The notes below the pieces were generated by a model. The model saw only the letters and a list, made by a program, of their open reading frames with translations. It was not told where the DNA came from and did not search any database. Below, piece after piece: positions 31,369 through 43,444 of a stretch of 64,000 bases of DNA. The translations under genes and the position numbers were made by a program. The first letter of the stretch is position 1. Each line of letters opens with the position of its first letter. Origin of the DNA: Lampris incognitus (Eukaryota > Chordata > Actinopteri > Lampriformes > Lampridae); assembly GCF_029633865.1 (NCBI RefSeq), contig NC_079216.1, positions 65,724,013 through 65,788,012 of the forward strand. The letters run 5' to 3'.

Positions 31369-31656
31369 AAGGGTCCGAAATTAACTTTTTTGGCTTACTG
31401 GCCAAGGGGACTGGTAGATGAAAAAAATCTACTGGCCAAGCATATTTTTTACCAGCCAAAATAATTAGTAGCCTTATTTGTGCCATACATACGTTTTCAG
31501 TGCATGTCAATGAGAGAATAAGGTATTGTGTTGAATAAAAGCTTTTAAAAATGTGACAAGAGCAGATCTGAAGCAAAAATATTTTTATGTAACATTAGTC
31601 AGTGGTTAAAAGATAAAATGTTACGAGTATGATTTCATGTTTTATTTGCAGTATTA

Positions 31657-32133
31657 TTATAAGTACTGGAGTGCTCCACATGCCCATCCCGAGTCCCAGA
31701 CTACTTCTCTCTCTACAGCAGCCACTTTCTTTGCATCGTCCATGAAGTCTGGCCTAAACGTGTTCTGCATTCTCCTGCTGGTCTGCTCGGACATGGCTAT
31801 TAGCGCTTTTACGGAGGATGTTGCGAGGACAGGCTCCGACTGAGCCTGAGAGGCCTTCATACAGGTAATGTGACAACTGGAGGTCTCATGTTCCTTGATG
31901 TTTTCTACCTTCATTATCTTGTTACCGATGACAAATGAATTGCTACGGTTTTTGGCATCCTGGCGACAGACGGAGCAACTCCTTATCACGGGCTTTGCAT
32001 TATACTCCAGCCAGCCTCTCGCAGCTCCTTTATTGTCATACCTCCACTTTTCACTAAACTTTCTTTTTCTTTTTCGGTTTGGTGGTGATGGTGGCTTCTT
32101 CCTCCTCTTCGGGGCATGCTTGTCTTTTTGATG
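31657..32133 (-). pseudogene. hAT transposase N-terminus: basic region and zinc finger
   Basis: The minus-strand frame reads KRRKKPPSPPNRKRKRK (nuclear-localisation-like), then KWRYDNKGAARGWLEYN, then a zinc finger CSVC...FVIGNKIMKVENIKEH...CH (CxxC and HxxxxxH). This TTF/BED-like finger and the WLEY block are typical of fish hAT transposases of the ZNF862-like kind. The frame ends without the DDE domain. It has no start codon I trust, because a stop precedes it. Confidence 0.7.
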
Positions 32134-32293
32134 GTGGTTTTGTGCCCTCTAAATATCGCCACATAACTGGTGTTGCTCGCTAACGTTAGTTAAAAGAATA
32201 GAGTAGGCTAGTACCGAGTTTGATGGGTGCTGCTGTCATTGTTCCTCTCAAGTGTGTGTGTAATGTTACCCGCCAGTAGCGTCTAGCGACATT

Positions 32294-32590
32294 CTAATGC
32301 ACTTTGATTGGTTAATTTCTGTTATTGTTGTTGCTGTTATTGTTCTAATGCACTTTGGTTGGTTAATTTCTATTATTGTTGTTGCTGTTATTGTTCTAAT
32401 GCACTTTGGTTGGTTCATTTCTGTTATTGTTGTTGCTGTTATTGTTCTAATGCACTTTGGTTGTTTCATTTCTGTTATTGTTGTTGCTGTTATTGTTCTA
32501 ATGCACTTTGGTTGGTTCATTTCTGTTATTGTTGTTGCTGTTATTGTTCTAATGCACTTTGGTTGGTTCATTTCTGTTATTGTTGTTGCT
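32294..32590. repeat. 51-bp minisatellite, six units
   Basis: The unit CTAATGCACTTTGGTTGGTT + CATTTCTGTTATTGTTGTTG + CTGTTATTGTT starts at 32294, 32345, 32396, 32447, 32498 and 32549. Because 51 is divisible by three, it produces long repetitive frames on both strands, which I do not regard as genes. (GA)n follows at 32612-32642. Confidence 0.93.
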
Positions 32591-32608
32591 ACGTTATTGC
32601 TGTTGGTA

Positions 32609-32645
<37 letters not shown>

Positions 32646-32841
32646 GGGGATTATGTGGTTGGATTTCACTTTTTGGTTACTCGCCATGTGGCGGGTAGGC
32701 TTCTGAGATTTACTCACCAATCAGAAAATCTACTCGCTTTTGGTGGGTGTCGAGTGTTAATTTCGGACCCTGGTGTAGAGTGTGTGAGAGAGTGTAGTAG
32801 TGTGTGTGAGAAAGTATGATAGTGTAAGTAAGAGACAATAA

Positions 32842-33353
32842 GACTGTCCTCCACCAAAAAACAACCCCATAGGTGTTTGTACAAGCAGCTTATTAGGACC
32901 TATAGTGAGGTTTTAAGCTACTTTCTCGCGCTCCTCCGTAATTATAACAGGTCACTTCCCCTGTAACAATAAGCATCTCCTCCCATGAGCTCTCGTGAGA
33001 AGGAATATTAATAAAAGCAAAGTTTAATGTCACATAGTGGTTATAATGTCCACGCTAGCTGACTTTCTAACTTGTGGCTAACATTAAGTTAGCTCTTATG
33101 ATGTCATTCATAGGTAAACATACTGTCAATAGCGATCTTACTTACTATACTAGACGGCCAAACAACACAAAAACACACTGACACCATATTCTATTGTTCT
33201 CACATTGTTTTAAAAACCCACAATGCACAGAGGCGAGAAGTATCTGTGGCATACCTCCTGCCGCCAGTAGGGGCGCTAATTTAGGAAACGCTCCTGTGGG
33301 TCGTATTAGAGGACAAATGACCTATGTGGTCATATGGGTTGGAGGACTTGTTG
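32842..33353 (+). mobile_element. ~515-bp MITE, copy 1
   Basis: It starts GACTGTCCTCCACCAAAAAA and ends GGGTTGGAGGACTTGTTG. The ends are imperfect inverted repeats (GTCCTCCA, GTAGGTC.TTTGT, TACGACC). The interior is non-coding (TTAATAAAAGCAAAGTTTAA, CACTGACACCATATTCTATT). Two other full copies and a 78-bp derivative are in the window. Confidence 0.85.
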
Positions 33354-33967
33354 GAGAGAGACGATGGTTGGGCGTGTGAATTAATGTGTGTACGCGGGAC
33401 CGTCTGTTGATGTGTATATATAACACAAAATGAGTGTGTGTGTGAGACAGAATGACAACACATGAAAAGAAAATGTGTGTGTGTGTTTGACAGAGTGGAA
33501 TAATCTAAGTGAGGGGCAATGGTTGTGTGTTTGAGACATTATGATGGTTTATGTGAGAGGGAAATGTACTGTGTGAGAGAGTATTATCAAGGAGGAAGTC
33601 AGTTTGATCCAACAGGAAGACAGTTTAAATCCTCGTTCCCTGATTAGCTTACAGCCTGAAAAAACAAAGCCTATACCTGCCCAGGGCACCGCTAGCTGAA
33701 TTGGTGCTACAGAGTGCAATTAAAACAAGCAGTGGCACTTTTAAGGACTACTTGACAGTTTTGGTAGAAAGGTAGACATGATTTTTCTTCTTATTTACCT
33801 TCAATTTCAATGTCAGTGTCACTTTGTGGAAGATAATGGTAATGAGCAGAACACTCATTCATGGTGAACTGAAGTATATACACAAACACCAGCTTTAACA
33901 GACTATGAGCATACACTCATGAGATATGGCGTGCAGTTTTCACAAGACAAGAAAGATACAGGAGAAA

Positions 33968-34012
<45 letters not shown>

Positions 34013-34814
34013 GACTTTTTTTAAAAGAAACACTCAATGGTAGGGAAAGTGCTCAACAAATAAGGAGCAAAATCATGGCATGAAACAGGCTTGTACTGCC
34101 TCAAAGAATTACTTGACTCACTGGATTTATATATATATATATATATATATATAGTGTTTTTTCTCTCCCAGAAACCATCAGTGGTGTTGATAAAAGTGCT
34201 GAACAGATGAGGAGTGGAATATTAAGATAGAGATCACTTTCCAAGATTGTGTTAAGCGATCTAGTTAAAAAGAATGCATTATCATACAATTGGCATTATT
34301 ACTATTATTATTATTATCATCAATAATAGTAGTATTGGATTCGTAGTAGTAGTAGTAGTCCTGCAAGTGACATCATACCAGACCTTTTTTGTTGTTGCTG
34401 TTGCTTAAATTGAAAGATCAGTGAGGAAAATAAGATTGAAATGTACCATGGGAACCCTTCTCTTGACACATAATAAATTAGATAACATTTCCATCTGTGA
34501 CAGACACGTCTGCTTACCCAAGCCAGACAGTGTCTGACTGGAGTACCCACATAGGGAGGAAGGTAACAAGGGCTGATGATGAAGAGGTGAAGTCATATCT
34601 CAGTCCTGATGAGGAAGCTGGGCCGTGCCCATGAAATCCTGCTTCTTCATCTGTAAAGATAAGCCAGTCAGAAACCGAGAATTTAGTACTACTTCCTTTC
34701 CAATCAAACTCTCTCACACAAACGCCTCTTTTCAATCACATGTCCTGTCATTCTGTCTTACGTTCACTGTTTCTGACACACGACTCTTCTCGTTCACGTG
34801 TACTATTAATCTCA
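33354..34814. other. No gene; microsatellites and a dispersed AT repeat
   Basis: (CA)n/(TA)n at 33968-34013, TA at 34128-34154, TAG/TAT triplets at 34298-34360. A word AAGAAACACTCAATGGTAGG at 34026 recurs at 60033, so part is a low-copy repeat. Nothing coding. Confidence 0.5.
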
Positions 34815-35172
34815 TACTTGGTCGGGCGTCCCTACAGACACAACTGGCCATGTCTGCGGGTGGGAAACCGGATGTGGGTATGTCTCCTGGTCGCTGCACT
34901 AGCGCCTCCTCTGGTTGGTCAGTTGGGGTGCCTGTTCAGGGGTGAGGGGGACCTGGGGGGAATAGCGTGATCCTCCCATGCGCTACATCCCCCCTGGTGA
35001 AACTCCTCACTGTCAGGTGAAAAGAAGTGGCTGGTGACTCCACATGTATGGGAGGAGGCCTGTGGTAGTCTGCAGCCCTCCCCAGATCAGCAGAGGGGGT
35101 GGAGCAGAGACCGGGATGGCTCAGAATAGTGGGGTAATTGGCTGGATACAATTGGGGAGAAAAGGGTGGGGG
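34815..35172 (+). mobile_element. SINE-A lacking the tRNA-like head
   Basis: Starts at TTGGTCGGGCGTCCCTACAG, just past the normal B box, and runs to the tail ACAATTGGGGAGAAAAGGG, followed by AAATAAAT and (TA)n. 5' truncation is usual for SINE insertion. Confidence 0.85.
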
Positions 35173-36275
35173 GATAAAATAAATAAATAAATATATATAT
35201 ATATATATATATGTATATATTAAGATATCTTAATATCTTAATAATCTCCTACTCATTTGTTGAGCACTTTTTTCAACACTATTGATAGTTTCCAGAAAAA
35301 ACCCCCACTATATATATATCTATATCTATATATATATATGACAAGATGATGTTAAAAGAAAGTTACTACAGCAGCTTTATGGTGCATACTGTTGTATCCA
35401 GCACTTGTGTTTCTTTGGGATTGATAAAGCATCACGTGTAGCCCCATGCATGACAGTAGACTGGTACGGAGGCGAGCAGCATACTGCAGTGCTGCATAAT
35501 AGATGGTTGTCATGTGCTCCAAGCTGGGGTTAGATGCTGTAGATTCAACAGTTTGACTCTGATGTCCTTTGTACCATATTTGTCACACAGATCCCTGCAG
35601 AAGCCTCTGCTTACATAATTTATGTTTTTGCCGTTCACCTTACCTCATCAAGCCTGTAAAATGCACAGTGTGTGAATGTGGGAGTAGGTGTTTACTTGCC
35701 CGTCTCTCCAGAGGCTGTTGGCTCCATTCCAGTGTGGTGTTTCATCCTTACATAGTGGCATTGCTTTCATGCAGGAGACTCGCCTCCGGGAGAATAGCTG
35801 TAATGGCCCCTCCTACTCTCTTTGCTGTGCTTATCCTGCTTTGCTGTTTTCGTCCTTTCCAAGAGGCTGGAAGGCAGATTTTGAAGTGTCCTCGGTAAAT
35901 GTGAGGCACACCTGGGCTGGTTAGTCACATGGCTTTAAAGCTGCTCAGCCCCCAGTAGTCTCCTTCTTCCTCCCCCTTTACATCCATCTTTTTCTGGGGT
36001 ATTTTTAGTTGTTTTGTTTGGTAGGCCTCTGCGTCACAGTTTACGACACCCACATTTCTTGCTAACGCATGCACCACACATAATACACCGCTGAAGATAT
36101 TCACATTTAGAAGATTTTCACATTTAGGTGTGACAAACACATGACACGTGTGTTTTTCACACCTACGACTTCGACTCACACCTCAGTTACATGACGCAGC
36201 ATGCAGATACAGGTTTAAGAAGGTTTATTCTCATAAACAAAAGACAAAAACAGATGGTAACCCGATAATTTTTAC
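35173..36275. other. No gene; TA microsatellite
   Basis: TA-rich 35190-35340. The remainder is unique-looking without a coding signature. Confidence 0.45.
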
Positions 36276-37087
36276 TACTACTGTTACTACTACTACTACT
36301 ACTACTACTACTATTACTTTCCGTTGCTCCCGTTAGGGGGCGCCACAGCAGATCATCCATTTCCATCTCTTCCTGTCCTCTGCATCTTCCTCTGTCACAC
36401 CAGCCACCTGCATGTCCTCCCTCACCACATCCATAAACCTCCTCTTTGGCCTTCCTCTTCTCCTCTTCCCTGGCAGCTCCATATTCAGCATCCTTCTCCC
36501 AATATACCCAGCATCTCTCCTCCACACATGTCCACACCATCTCAATCTTGTCTCTCTTGCTTTGTCTCCAAACCGTCCAACCTGAGCCGTCCCTCTAATA
36601 TACTCGTTCCTAATCCTGTCCTTCATCACTCCCACTGAAAATCTTATCATCTTCATCTCTGCCACCTCCAGCTCCACCTCCTGTCTTTCCATCAGTGCCA
36701 CTGTCTCCAAACCATACAACATAGCTGGTCTCACTACCATCTTGTAAACCTTCCCTTTAACTCTTGCTGGTACCCTTCTGTCACACATCACTCCTGACAC
36801 TCTTCTCCACCCACTCCACCCTGCCTGCACTCTCTTCTTCACCTCTCTTCTGCACTCCCCGTTACTTTAAGTTGACTCCAAGTATTTAAACTCATACACC
36901 TTCATCACCTCTACTCCTTGCATCCTCGCTGTCCTCCCTCTCATTCACACATATGTATTCCATCTTGCTCCTACTGACTTTCATTGCTCTTCTCTCCAGT
37001 GCATACCTCCACCTCTCCAGGCTCTCCTCAACCTGCACCCTACTGTCGCTACAGATCACAATGTCATCCGCCAACATCACAGCCCAC
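36276..37087 (-). pseudogene. LINE B reverse transcriptase C-terminus, copy 1
   Basis: The minus strand starts at AVMLADDIVIC, a variant of the catalytic [YF]ADD motif, and continues VEESLERWRYALERRAMKVS, then (after a frame change near 36870) QAGWSGWRRVSGVMCDRRVP, RPAMLYGLETVALMERQ, RFGDKARETRLRWCGHVWRR and GRPKRRFMDVVREDM. The final RCGAP-like codons are followed at once by TAA and a (TAG)n tail (36276-36316), the very short 3' UTR expected of RTE-like elements. It is 5'-truncated before the catalytic site. Confidence 0.88.
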
Positions 37088-37376
37088 AGTAACTCTGTAA
37101 TTTACAGGCCCTTAATTACATCTGATTGTGAAGAAATTGCTAAGAAATTACGTTGTCATGTAATGTGGGCTATACCTCTCTCCATACCAACTAATTCCCA
37201 TATAATCACCAACCAAACCTCTTTATTCTGCCCTACTTTGACTCTATAATTACCCAATACTTCCCAGTGATTCTACTATTTCAACTCATCATTTACTGAT
37301 TTTACTTTACTGTAATTTCTTAGCAATTTCCTCACAATTACTGTGTAATTAACGGCCTGTAAATTCTAGCGTTACC
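37088..37376. mobile_element. ~290-bp MITE with ~65-bp inverted ends
   Basis: Left AGTAACTCTGTAATTTACAG, GAAGAAATTGCTAAGAAATT pairs with right AATTTCTTAGCAATTTCCTC, CCTGTAAATTCTAGCGTTAC. No coding. It abuts the truncated 5' end of LINE B. Confidence 0.75.
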
Positions 37377-37792
37377 AAACAGATTTGTCAAACTCGGCAG
37401 CACTGTGAAACCTAAAAATAAAACATGAAAATAAACATCTTCCAAATATCAATAAACAATTCAAATTCATCACATTAGTAATATAAATGATAATCAAAAA
37501 AGTAACAAAGGATGTAAGCCATGGCATGAATGGAGAAGATAAACACACTTCTCCTCTTCAGTGGAAGAGTGGCGCTCTGCAGACAGACAGAAGAGCCCTC
37601 AGGCTGAAGATGCACTTATAATATATCTTAACCCCACCCGCCTGGGACAATCCAGATCGGATAGGGGGGGGTTAGGGAAATGATTAAGGCATTTCAAGAA
37701 TTATCTGCAATGAGTTTTACACTTGATATTTTATATTATATATATATATATATATATCGCCATTATCCAAACCGCTTATCCTGCTCTCAGGG

Positions 37793-37841
<49 letters not shown>
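37377..37841. other. No gene; TA repeats and a SINE-B scrap
   Basis: TA tracts at 37735-37757 and 37797-37830 bracket a 36-bp reversed SINE-B tail piece (CGCCATTATCCAAACCGCTT, 37758-37793). Confidence 0.6.
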
Positions 37842-37842
<1 letters not shown>

Positions 37843-38288
37843 ATCCCCCCACCCTTTTCTCCCCAATTGTACTTGGCCAATTACCCCACTCTTCTGAGCC
37901 GTCCTTCTCTCTGCTCCACCCCCTCGGCCAATCCGGGGAGGGCTGCAGACTATCACATGCCTCCTCCATGCCTCCTCCCATACATGTGGAGTCACCAGCC
38001 GCTTCTTTTCACCTGACAGTGAGGAGTTTCACCAGGGGGACATAGCACGTGGGAGGATCACGCTATTCCCCCCAGTTCCCCCTCCTCCCTGAACAGGTGC
38101 CCCGACCGACCAGAGAAGGCACTAGTGCAGCAACCAGGACACACACCCACATCTGGCTTCCCACCCACAGACACGGCCAATTGTGTCTTAAGGAATGCCC
38201 AACCAAGCCGGAGGTTACATGGGGATTCGAACAGGCGAGCCCCATGTTGGTAGGCAACAGAATAGACTGCCACGCCATCTGGATGCCC
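37842..38288 (-). mobile_element. SINE-A, full length, reverse
   Basis: Tail CTTTTCTCCCCAATTGTACT at the left, head ending CCACGCCATCTGGATGCCC at the right. ATGCCTCCTCC is duplicated internally. Confidence 0.85.
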
Positions 38289-38430
38289 AGATATTCTATA
38301 ATGTTTAATGTTATAATGAAAACCTGCTTTGAATTAACTTCAGCTTTTAACAAATCGTGTTTTTAATTTAATTTAGTTTCACCCAATTGGGGTGTGGCAC
38401 TAGCTCCACCTACCAATAAAGAATGAATAC

Positions 38431-38882
38431 GGGGGCATCCAGGTAGTGTGGCGGTCGAGTCCATTGCCTACCAATGCGGGGCTCACCGGTTCGATTCCCC
38501 GTGTTACCTCTGTCTTGGTCGTGTGTCCCTACTGACACAACTGGCCGTGTCTGTGGGTGGGAAGCCAGATGTGGGTGTGTGTCCTGGTCACTACACTAGC
38601 TCCTCCTCTGGTCGGTCAGGGCGCCTGTTCGGGGGGAGGGAGAACTGGGGGGAATAGCTTGATCCTCCCACACACTACATCCCCCTAGTGAAACTCCTCA
38701 CTGTCAGGGGAAAAGAAGTGGCTGGTGACTCCACATGTATTGGAGGAGGCATGTGGTAGTCTGAAGCCCTCCCCGGATCAGCAGAGGGGGTGGAGCAGAG
38801 ACCGGGACGGCTCGGAAGAGTGGGGTAATTGGCCAAGTACAACTGGGGAGAAAAAGGGGGAAATTACAAAAAAAAAAAAGGA
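38431..38882 (+). mobile_element. SINE-A, full length, with target duplication
   Basis: Head GGGGGCATCCAGGTAGTGTG with B box GGTTCGATTCCCCGTG, complete body, and tail ACAACTGGGGAGAAAAAGGG. Flanked by AAAGAATGAATAC (38418-38430) and AAAGAATAAATAC (38883-38895), a 13-bp target duplication with one change. Confidence 0.88.
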
Positions 38883-38894
38883 AAAGAATAAATA

Positions 38895-39783
38895 CACCAA
38901 TCAGTCAAAACATTAAAACCACCGACGGGTCAGTGAATAACATTGATTATCTCATCACAATGGCACCTGTCCAGGGGTGGGATATATTAGGCAGGAAGTG
39001 AAGTCAGTTCTTGAAGTTGACGTGTTGGAAGCAGGAAAAATGGGCAAGCGTAAGGACCTGAGTGACTTTGACAAGAGCCAATTTGTGATGGCTAGACGAC
39101 TGGGTCAGAGCATCTCCACAACGGCAGGTCTTGTGGGTGTTCCCAGTATGCAGTGGTCAGTACCTACCAAAAGTGGTCCAAGGAAGGACAACCGCTGAAC
39201 CGGTGACAGGGTAATTGGTGCCCAAGGCTCATTGACGTGCGTGAGGAGTGAAGGCTAGCCTGTCTGGTCTGATCCCACAGAAGAGCTACTGTAGCTCAAA
39301 TTGCTGAAAAAGTTAATGCTGACTATGACAGACAGGTGTCAGGACACACAGTGCATCACAGCTTGCTGCGTATGGGGTTGTGTAGCTGCAGACCGGTCAG
39401 TGTCCATGATGACCCCTGTCCACCACTGAAAGCACCTACGATGGACACGTGAGCGTCAGAACTGGACCATGGAGCAGTGAAGAAGGTGGCCTGGTCTGAT
39501 GAATCAGGTTTACTTTTACATCATGCGGACGGCCGGGTGCATGTGCGTTGTTACCTGGGGAAGAGACGACACCAGGATGCACTATGGGGAGAAGGCAAGC
39601 CGGCAGAGGCAGTGTGATGCTCTGTTCTGCTGGGAAACCTCGGGTCCTGCCATACATGTGGCTGTTACTTTGACATGTGCCACCTACCTAAACATGGTTG
39701 CAGACCAGGTACACCCCTTCATGGTAACAGTACCCTCTGATGGCAGTGGCCCCAGGTGGTTTTAATGTTTTGGCTGATTGGTA
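38895..39783 (+). mobile_element. Decayed Tc1/mariner-type transposon
   Basis: Ends CACCAATCAGTCAAAACATT and AATGTTTTGGCTGATTGGTA form inverted repeats of about 28 bp, flanked by TA. The interior carries [20 protein letters not shown] and [13 protein letters not shown], the N-terminal helix-turn-helix of a Tc1-like transposase. After about 60 codons the frame breaks repeatedly. Further downstream WSDESG-like and RVHVRCYLG-like pieces can be picked out in different frames. At 889 bp it is also internally shortened. Confidence 0.82.
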
Positions 39784-39826
39784 TAGATTTTCAAAATATG
39801 TCCGTTTGTCACAGTGAAGAAGTGAC

Positions 39827-40527
<701 letters not shown>

Positions 40528-41039
40528 CAACAAGTCCTCAAACCCATACGACCACATAGGTCGTTTGTCCCTCTAATACGACCCACAGGAGTGTTTCCTG
40601 AATTAGCGCCCCTACTGGCGGCAGGAGGTATGCCACAGATACTTTTCGCCTCTGTGCATTGTGGGGTTTTTAAAACGATGTGAGAACAATAGGAATATGG
40701 TGTCAGTGTGTTTTTGTGTTGTTTGGCCGTCTAGTATAGTAACTAAGCTCGCTATTGGCAGTATGTTTACCTATGAATGACGTCATAAGAGCTAACTTAA
40801 CGTTAGCCACAAGTTAGCAAGTCAGCTAGGACATTATAACCACTATGTGACGTTAAACTTTGCTTTTATTAGTATTCCTTCTCACGAGAGCTTATGGAAG
40901 GAGATGCTTATTGTTACAGGGAAGTAACGTGTTATAATTATGGATGAGCGCGAGGAAGGAGCTTAAAACCTCACTATAGGTCGTAATAAGCTGCTTGTAC
41001 AAACCACCTACGGGGTGTTTTTTTGGTGGACGACGGTCT
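40528..41039 (-). mobile_element. ~515-bp MITE, copy 2, reverse
   Basis: It runs from CAAGTCCTCAAACCCATACG to TTTTTGGTGGACGACGGTC, the reverse complement of the copies at 32842 and 53104, complete at both ends. Confidence 0.85.
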
Positions 41040-41259
41040 ATTATAGAGATACTTGCATCAAAATCCGACTTTTCCTCTTGTTCATCGATGTAAGGAGTGT
41101 GGATGTGATCGATGAGACAAATGGTGGCCCTAAAGTCACATTTATGGCCAGACGAGAGGTATCGGTGGCCAAGTAACTGATTTCCAGTTGGAGAAAATGT
41201 GGTAACTTGCCGCGTCATGAATTACCATTAGCGTAGAGGGCGTGTCCGTAGCAGGACGC

Positions 41260-41267
41260 TATAAAAG
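41260..41267 (+). promoter_or_regulatory. TATA-box-like motif TATAAAAG
   Basis: TATAAAAG follows a GC-rich stretch (GCGTAGAGGGCGTGTCCGTA) and is followed about 30 bp later by a C-rich initiator-like region. It looks like a core promoter, but no downstream gene is visible. It may belong to an unrecognised mobile element. Confidence 0.25.
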
Positions 41268-41356
41268 TGGAGACGCACCCTTTTCTCCCCCCCTGCTTCC
41301 TTGCTAGATCGCGTTGAAGTTGGTTTTGCTGAACTTTATTATTGATCTTGCTAGCT

Positions 41357-41362
41357 GTATCG

Positions 41363-41426
<64 letters not shown>
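41357..41426. repeat. (CTAT)n microsatellite
   Basis: About 17 tetranucleotide units, uninterrupted. Confidence 0.95.
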
Positions 41427-41960
41427 TTTTTTTCTTTTGTAAAGTGACGACAGAGCAGGAAGGGGGCTGTCACCAGTGAATTTCTCGTTTTTCTACGGCA
41501 AGCGGTTTAGCCCCAGTGTTTAGCCCACCCAGCCACACCCACACGACCGCCCTGAATTTCAGTTGCCAATAGCTATGAAACCATAAACCACACTCACCTT
41601 TCAGCTGTAATTCAAACCACCCGTGTTCAAAATGTGCTCAGAAACAGCATGCCGGTATCTCTTTAAATGCAGTCTTTCTGCACTGTGAAGAGGGAGATCC
41701 CAGCTAGTCACAGAGTTTGTGATGAATGACAGGTGGTTTCTTCAGGCAGAATGGATTTGGGGTTTAAAGTTAAATTAAGTTGCTTTAATTTAGAGGTTTA
41801 ATGATGGCGGGTCATAAATGACCCCTAAGACCAGGGCGGTATACACAATGTGTGGACAACACGGGTTAATTTAGCTTATTTAGTTGTAACGCGTTATAAC
41901 ACAGTGCTGTAACTGAGCAGCTTTGAGTAAAAACACTGCAGCTTATTAGAATTAACATTA

Positions 41961-42313
41961 GGGTCCGCGGTGGTGTAGCGGTCTAAGCATCGGCTTTGTG
42001 TCGATGCAGTTGCCCACTGGGGACCGGGGTTCGCGCCTCGGTCTCGTCAGATCCGACTGTGGCCGGACTCGATGAAGCAGCAATAATTGGCACTGCTGTC
42101 TTCGGGAGGGTGGCGGAGTCGGCTTGTGTTCGTCATATGAATGCGTCTCAGGGTGTGTCGGGAAAAAGCAGTGGTTCGGCCCGGAGTCGCCTTGTCACGA
42201 AAGTGGCGAGGCGACTCCTTCGAGACTGCCGGCGAATGCATGCAGTACGAGGGTGGGTGTTTGAATTAGAACAGGGAGCGATTGGCCACTAAATTGGGAG
42301 AAAAAAGGAAAAA
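41961..42313 (+). mobile_element. tRNA-derived SINE-D
   Basis: The head GGTGGTGTAGCGGTCTAAGC and B-box-like GGGGTTCGCGCCTCGGTC are tRNA-like. The body (GGCACTGCTGTCTTCGGGAG, GAGGCGACTCCTTCGAGACT) differs from SINE-A, but the tail GATTGGCCACTAAATTGGGA-GAAAAAA is close to the SINE-A tail. Single copy in this window. Confidence 0.75.
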
Positions 42314-42732
42314 TCAGAAATACATTTTTGAAAAAAAAAAGAAGAATAAACGTGATCACTTCTATCAGTTCTGTAAGAACTTTCTCTAATGCCTTTTTTC
42401 AGTTGTCCATTCATCCTTCCACAGGCAGTTGCCTCATCCCTTTGCCACCATCACTAAACACAAGAGAGTTATGATTATTAACGGGCATCACACAGTAATG
42501 GCTGCACATGAGCACCAACCTCCAAAGCAAACGGCTCCGTCCTAATGGATCACATGTTTATTTCAGACACTGCACATCCTCCATAACTTACCAGAGTTCA
42601 TGCATGTTGAGTACTATATATGTACTGCCGAGCATCTAGAGCAAAGTTAGACTACATCAAATCACACACACACTCTCCCTGGTCATACTAAACACCACTG
42701 ACAGAAGTTTTACATTACATAAAACACAAAAA
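42314..42732. other. No recognisable feature
   Basis: A-rich after the SINE, then unique-looking sequence. Confidence 0.45.
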
Positions 42733-42832
42733 AGACGTCTCTCTCCCCAGCAACGTCCTCCAGCAGGCCAGATTGGACATGTAGTCCCTCCAGCGAGTTC
42801 TGGGTCTACCCTGGGGTCTCCTCCCAGTTGAC
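42733..42832 (-). pseudogene. LINE C 3' fragment, second copy
   Basis: GACGTCTCTCTCCCCAGCAA, then CATGTAGTCCCTCCAGCGAG and CTGGGTCTACCCTGGGGTCT match the 16.9-17.1 kb LINE over about 100 bp, with a ~40-bp internal deletion. Confidence 0.75.
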
Positions 42833-43326
42833 CCCGGGTATCAAAATAGTTTAAAAAAAAAAACTTCACTGAATGCCTTTTATGATAATTCTTGCTCACT
42901 TATTTTTTCAGGTGTCACAAATGTTCTCCGCCAGCGACCCTGACGGCACGATAAGCAGTTTGGATAATGGATGGATGGACAAAAGGCCTGACACAATGCA
43001 CGTGTATATTGTTAATTCTGCTGAGTTTCTTCTTTTTTTAATCACACCTTGGTATAAAATATAACACAAGACAACATATACAAATACACTAAAGACTCAT
43101 CTGAGTTGCCAGAGATAAGCGCGCGTGTGGCTACATGGTAAATAATTATTTACCATGGTTTTGTTTGTTTGGATTTGGCCTAATTACAGTCACTGTGTGC
43201 ATCATTATCAGTAGTATGCTGTGTAAATTTGCACAAACTGTGGACTGGAAGAAGCTTAACAATTAATTACTTTTCCCTCCCACATAACACTTTGATGGAG
43301 AAAGAAGAAAGTCTTCAAACCCAAAC

Positions 43327-43374
<48 letters not shown>

Positions 43375-43444
43375 CGTACATTTTGTGCATGCGCGTGTGT
43401 TTGTGTTGTGATGTAGTATGCTTTAAGTTGCTCGGTGGCATATA
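42833..43444. other. No gene; SINE-B scrap and TG repeat
   Basis: A SINE-B tail scrap (CGATAAGCAGTTTGGATAAT + GGATGGATGG, about 42950-42980) and (TG)n/(CG)n at 43329-43377. Confidence 0.6.

Larger units (their letters stand above)
31369..32772 (-). mobile_element. hAT transposon, internally deleted, inside the satellite
   Basis: The left end AAGGGTCCGAAATTAACTTT and right end GTTAATTTCGGACCCTG are inverted repeats of the CAGGGTCC type, with the first base of the left end changed. A perfect 8-bp duplication GTGTAGAG (31361-31368, 32773-32780) flanks it. Inside are an N-terminal transposase remnant on the minus strand and a 51-bp minisatellite. The catalytic part is absent. Confidence 0.88.
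41040..41960. other. Non-coding, with a TATA-like promoter motif and (CTAT)n
   Basis: No gene is recognised. It contains the TATA-like motif at 41260 and the tetranucleotide repeat at 41357-41426, described separately. Confidence 0.4.

Noticed and set aside
32266..32706. Overlapping ~130-codon repetitive frames on both strands
   Set aside because: A 51-bp tandem repeat keeps all frames open. Perfect repetition on both strands indicates a minisatellite, not a protein.
40892..41218. 108-codon minus-strand frame with HRYLSSGHKCDFRATICLID
   Set aside because: It straddles the end of a MITE copy. I could not link it to any family, and it has no second copy here.
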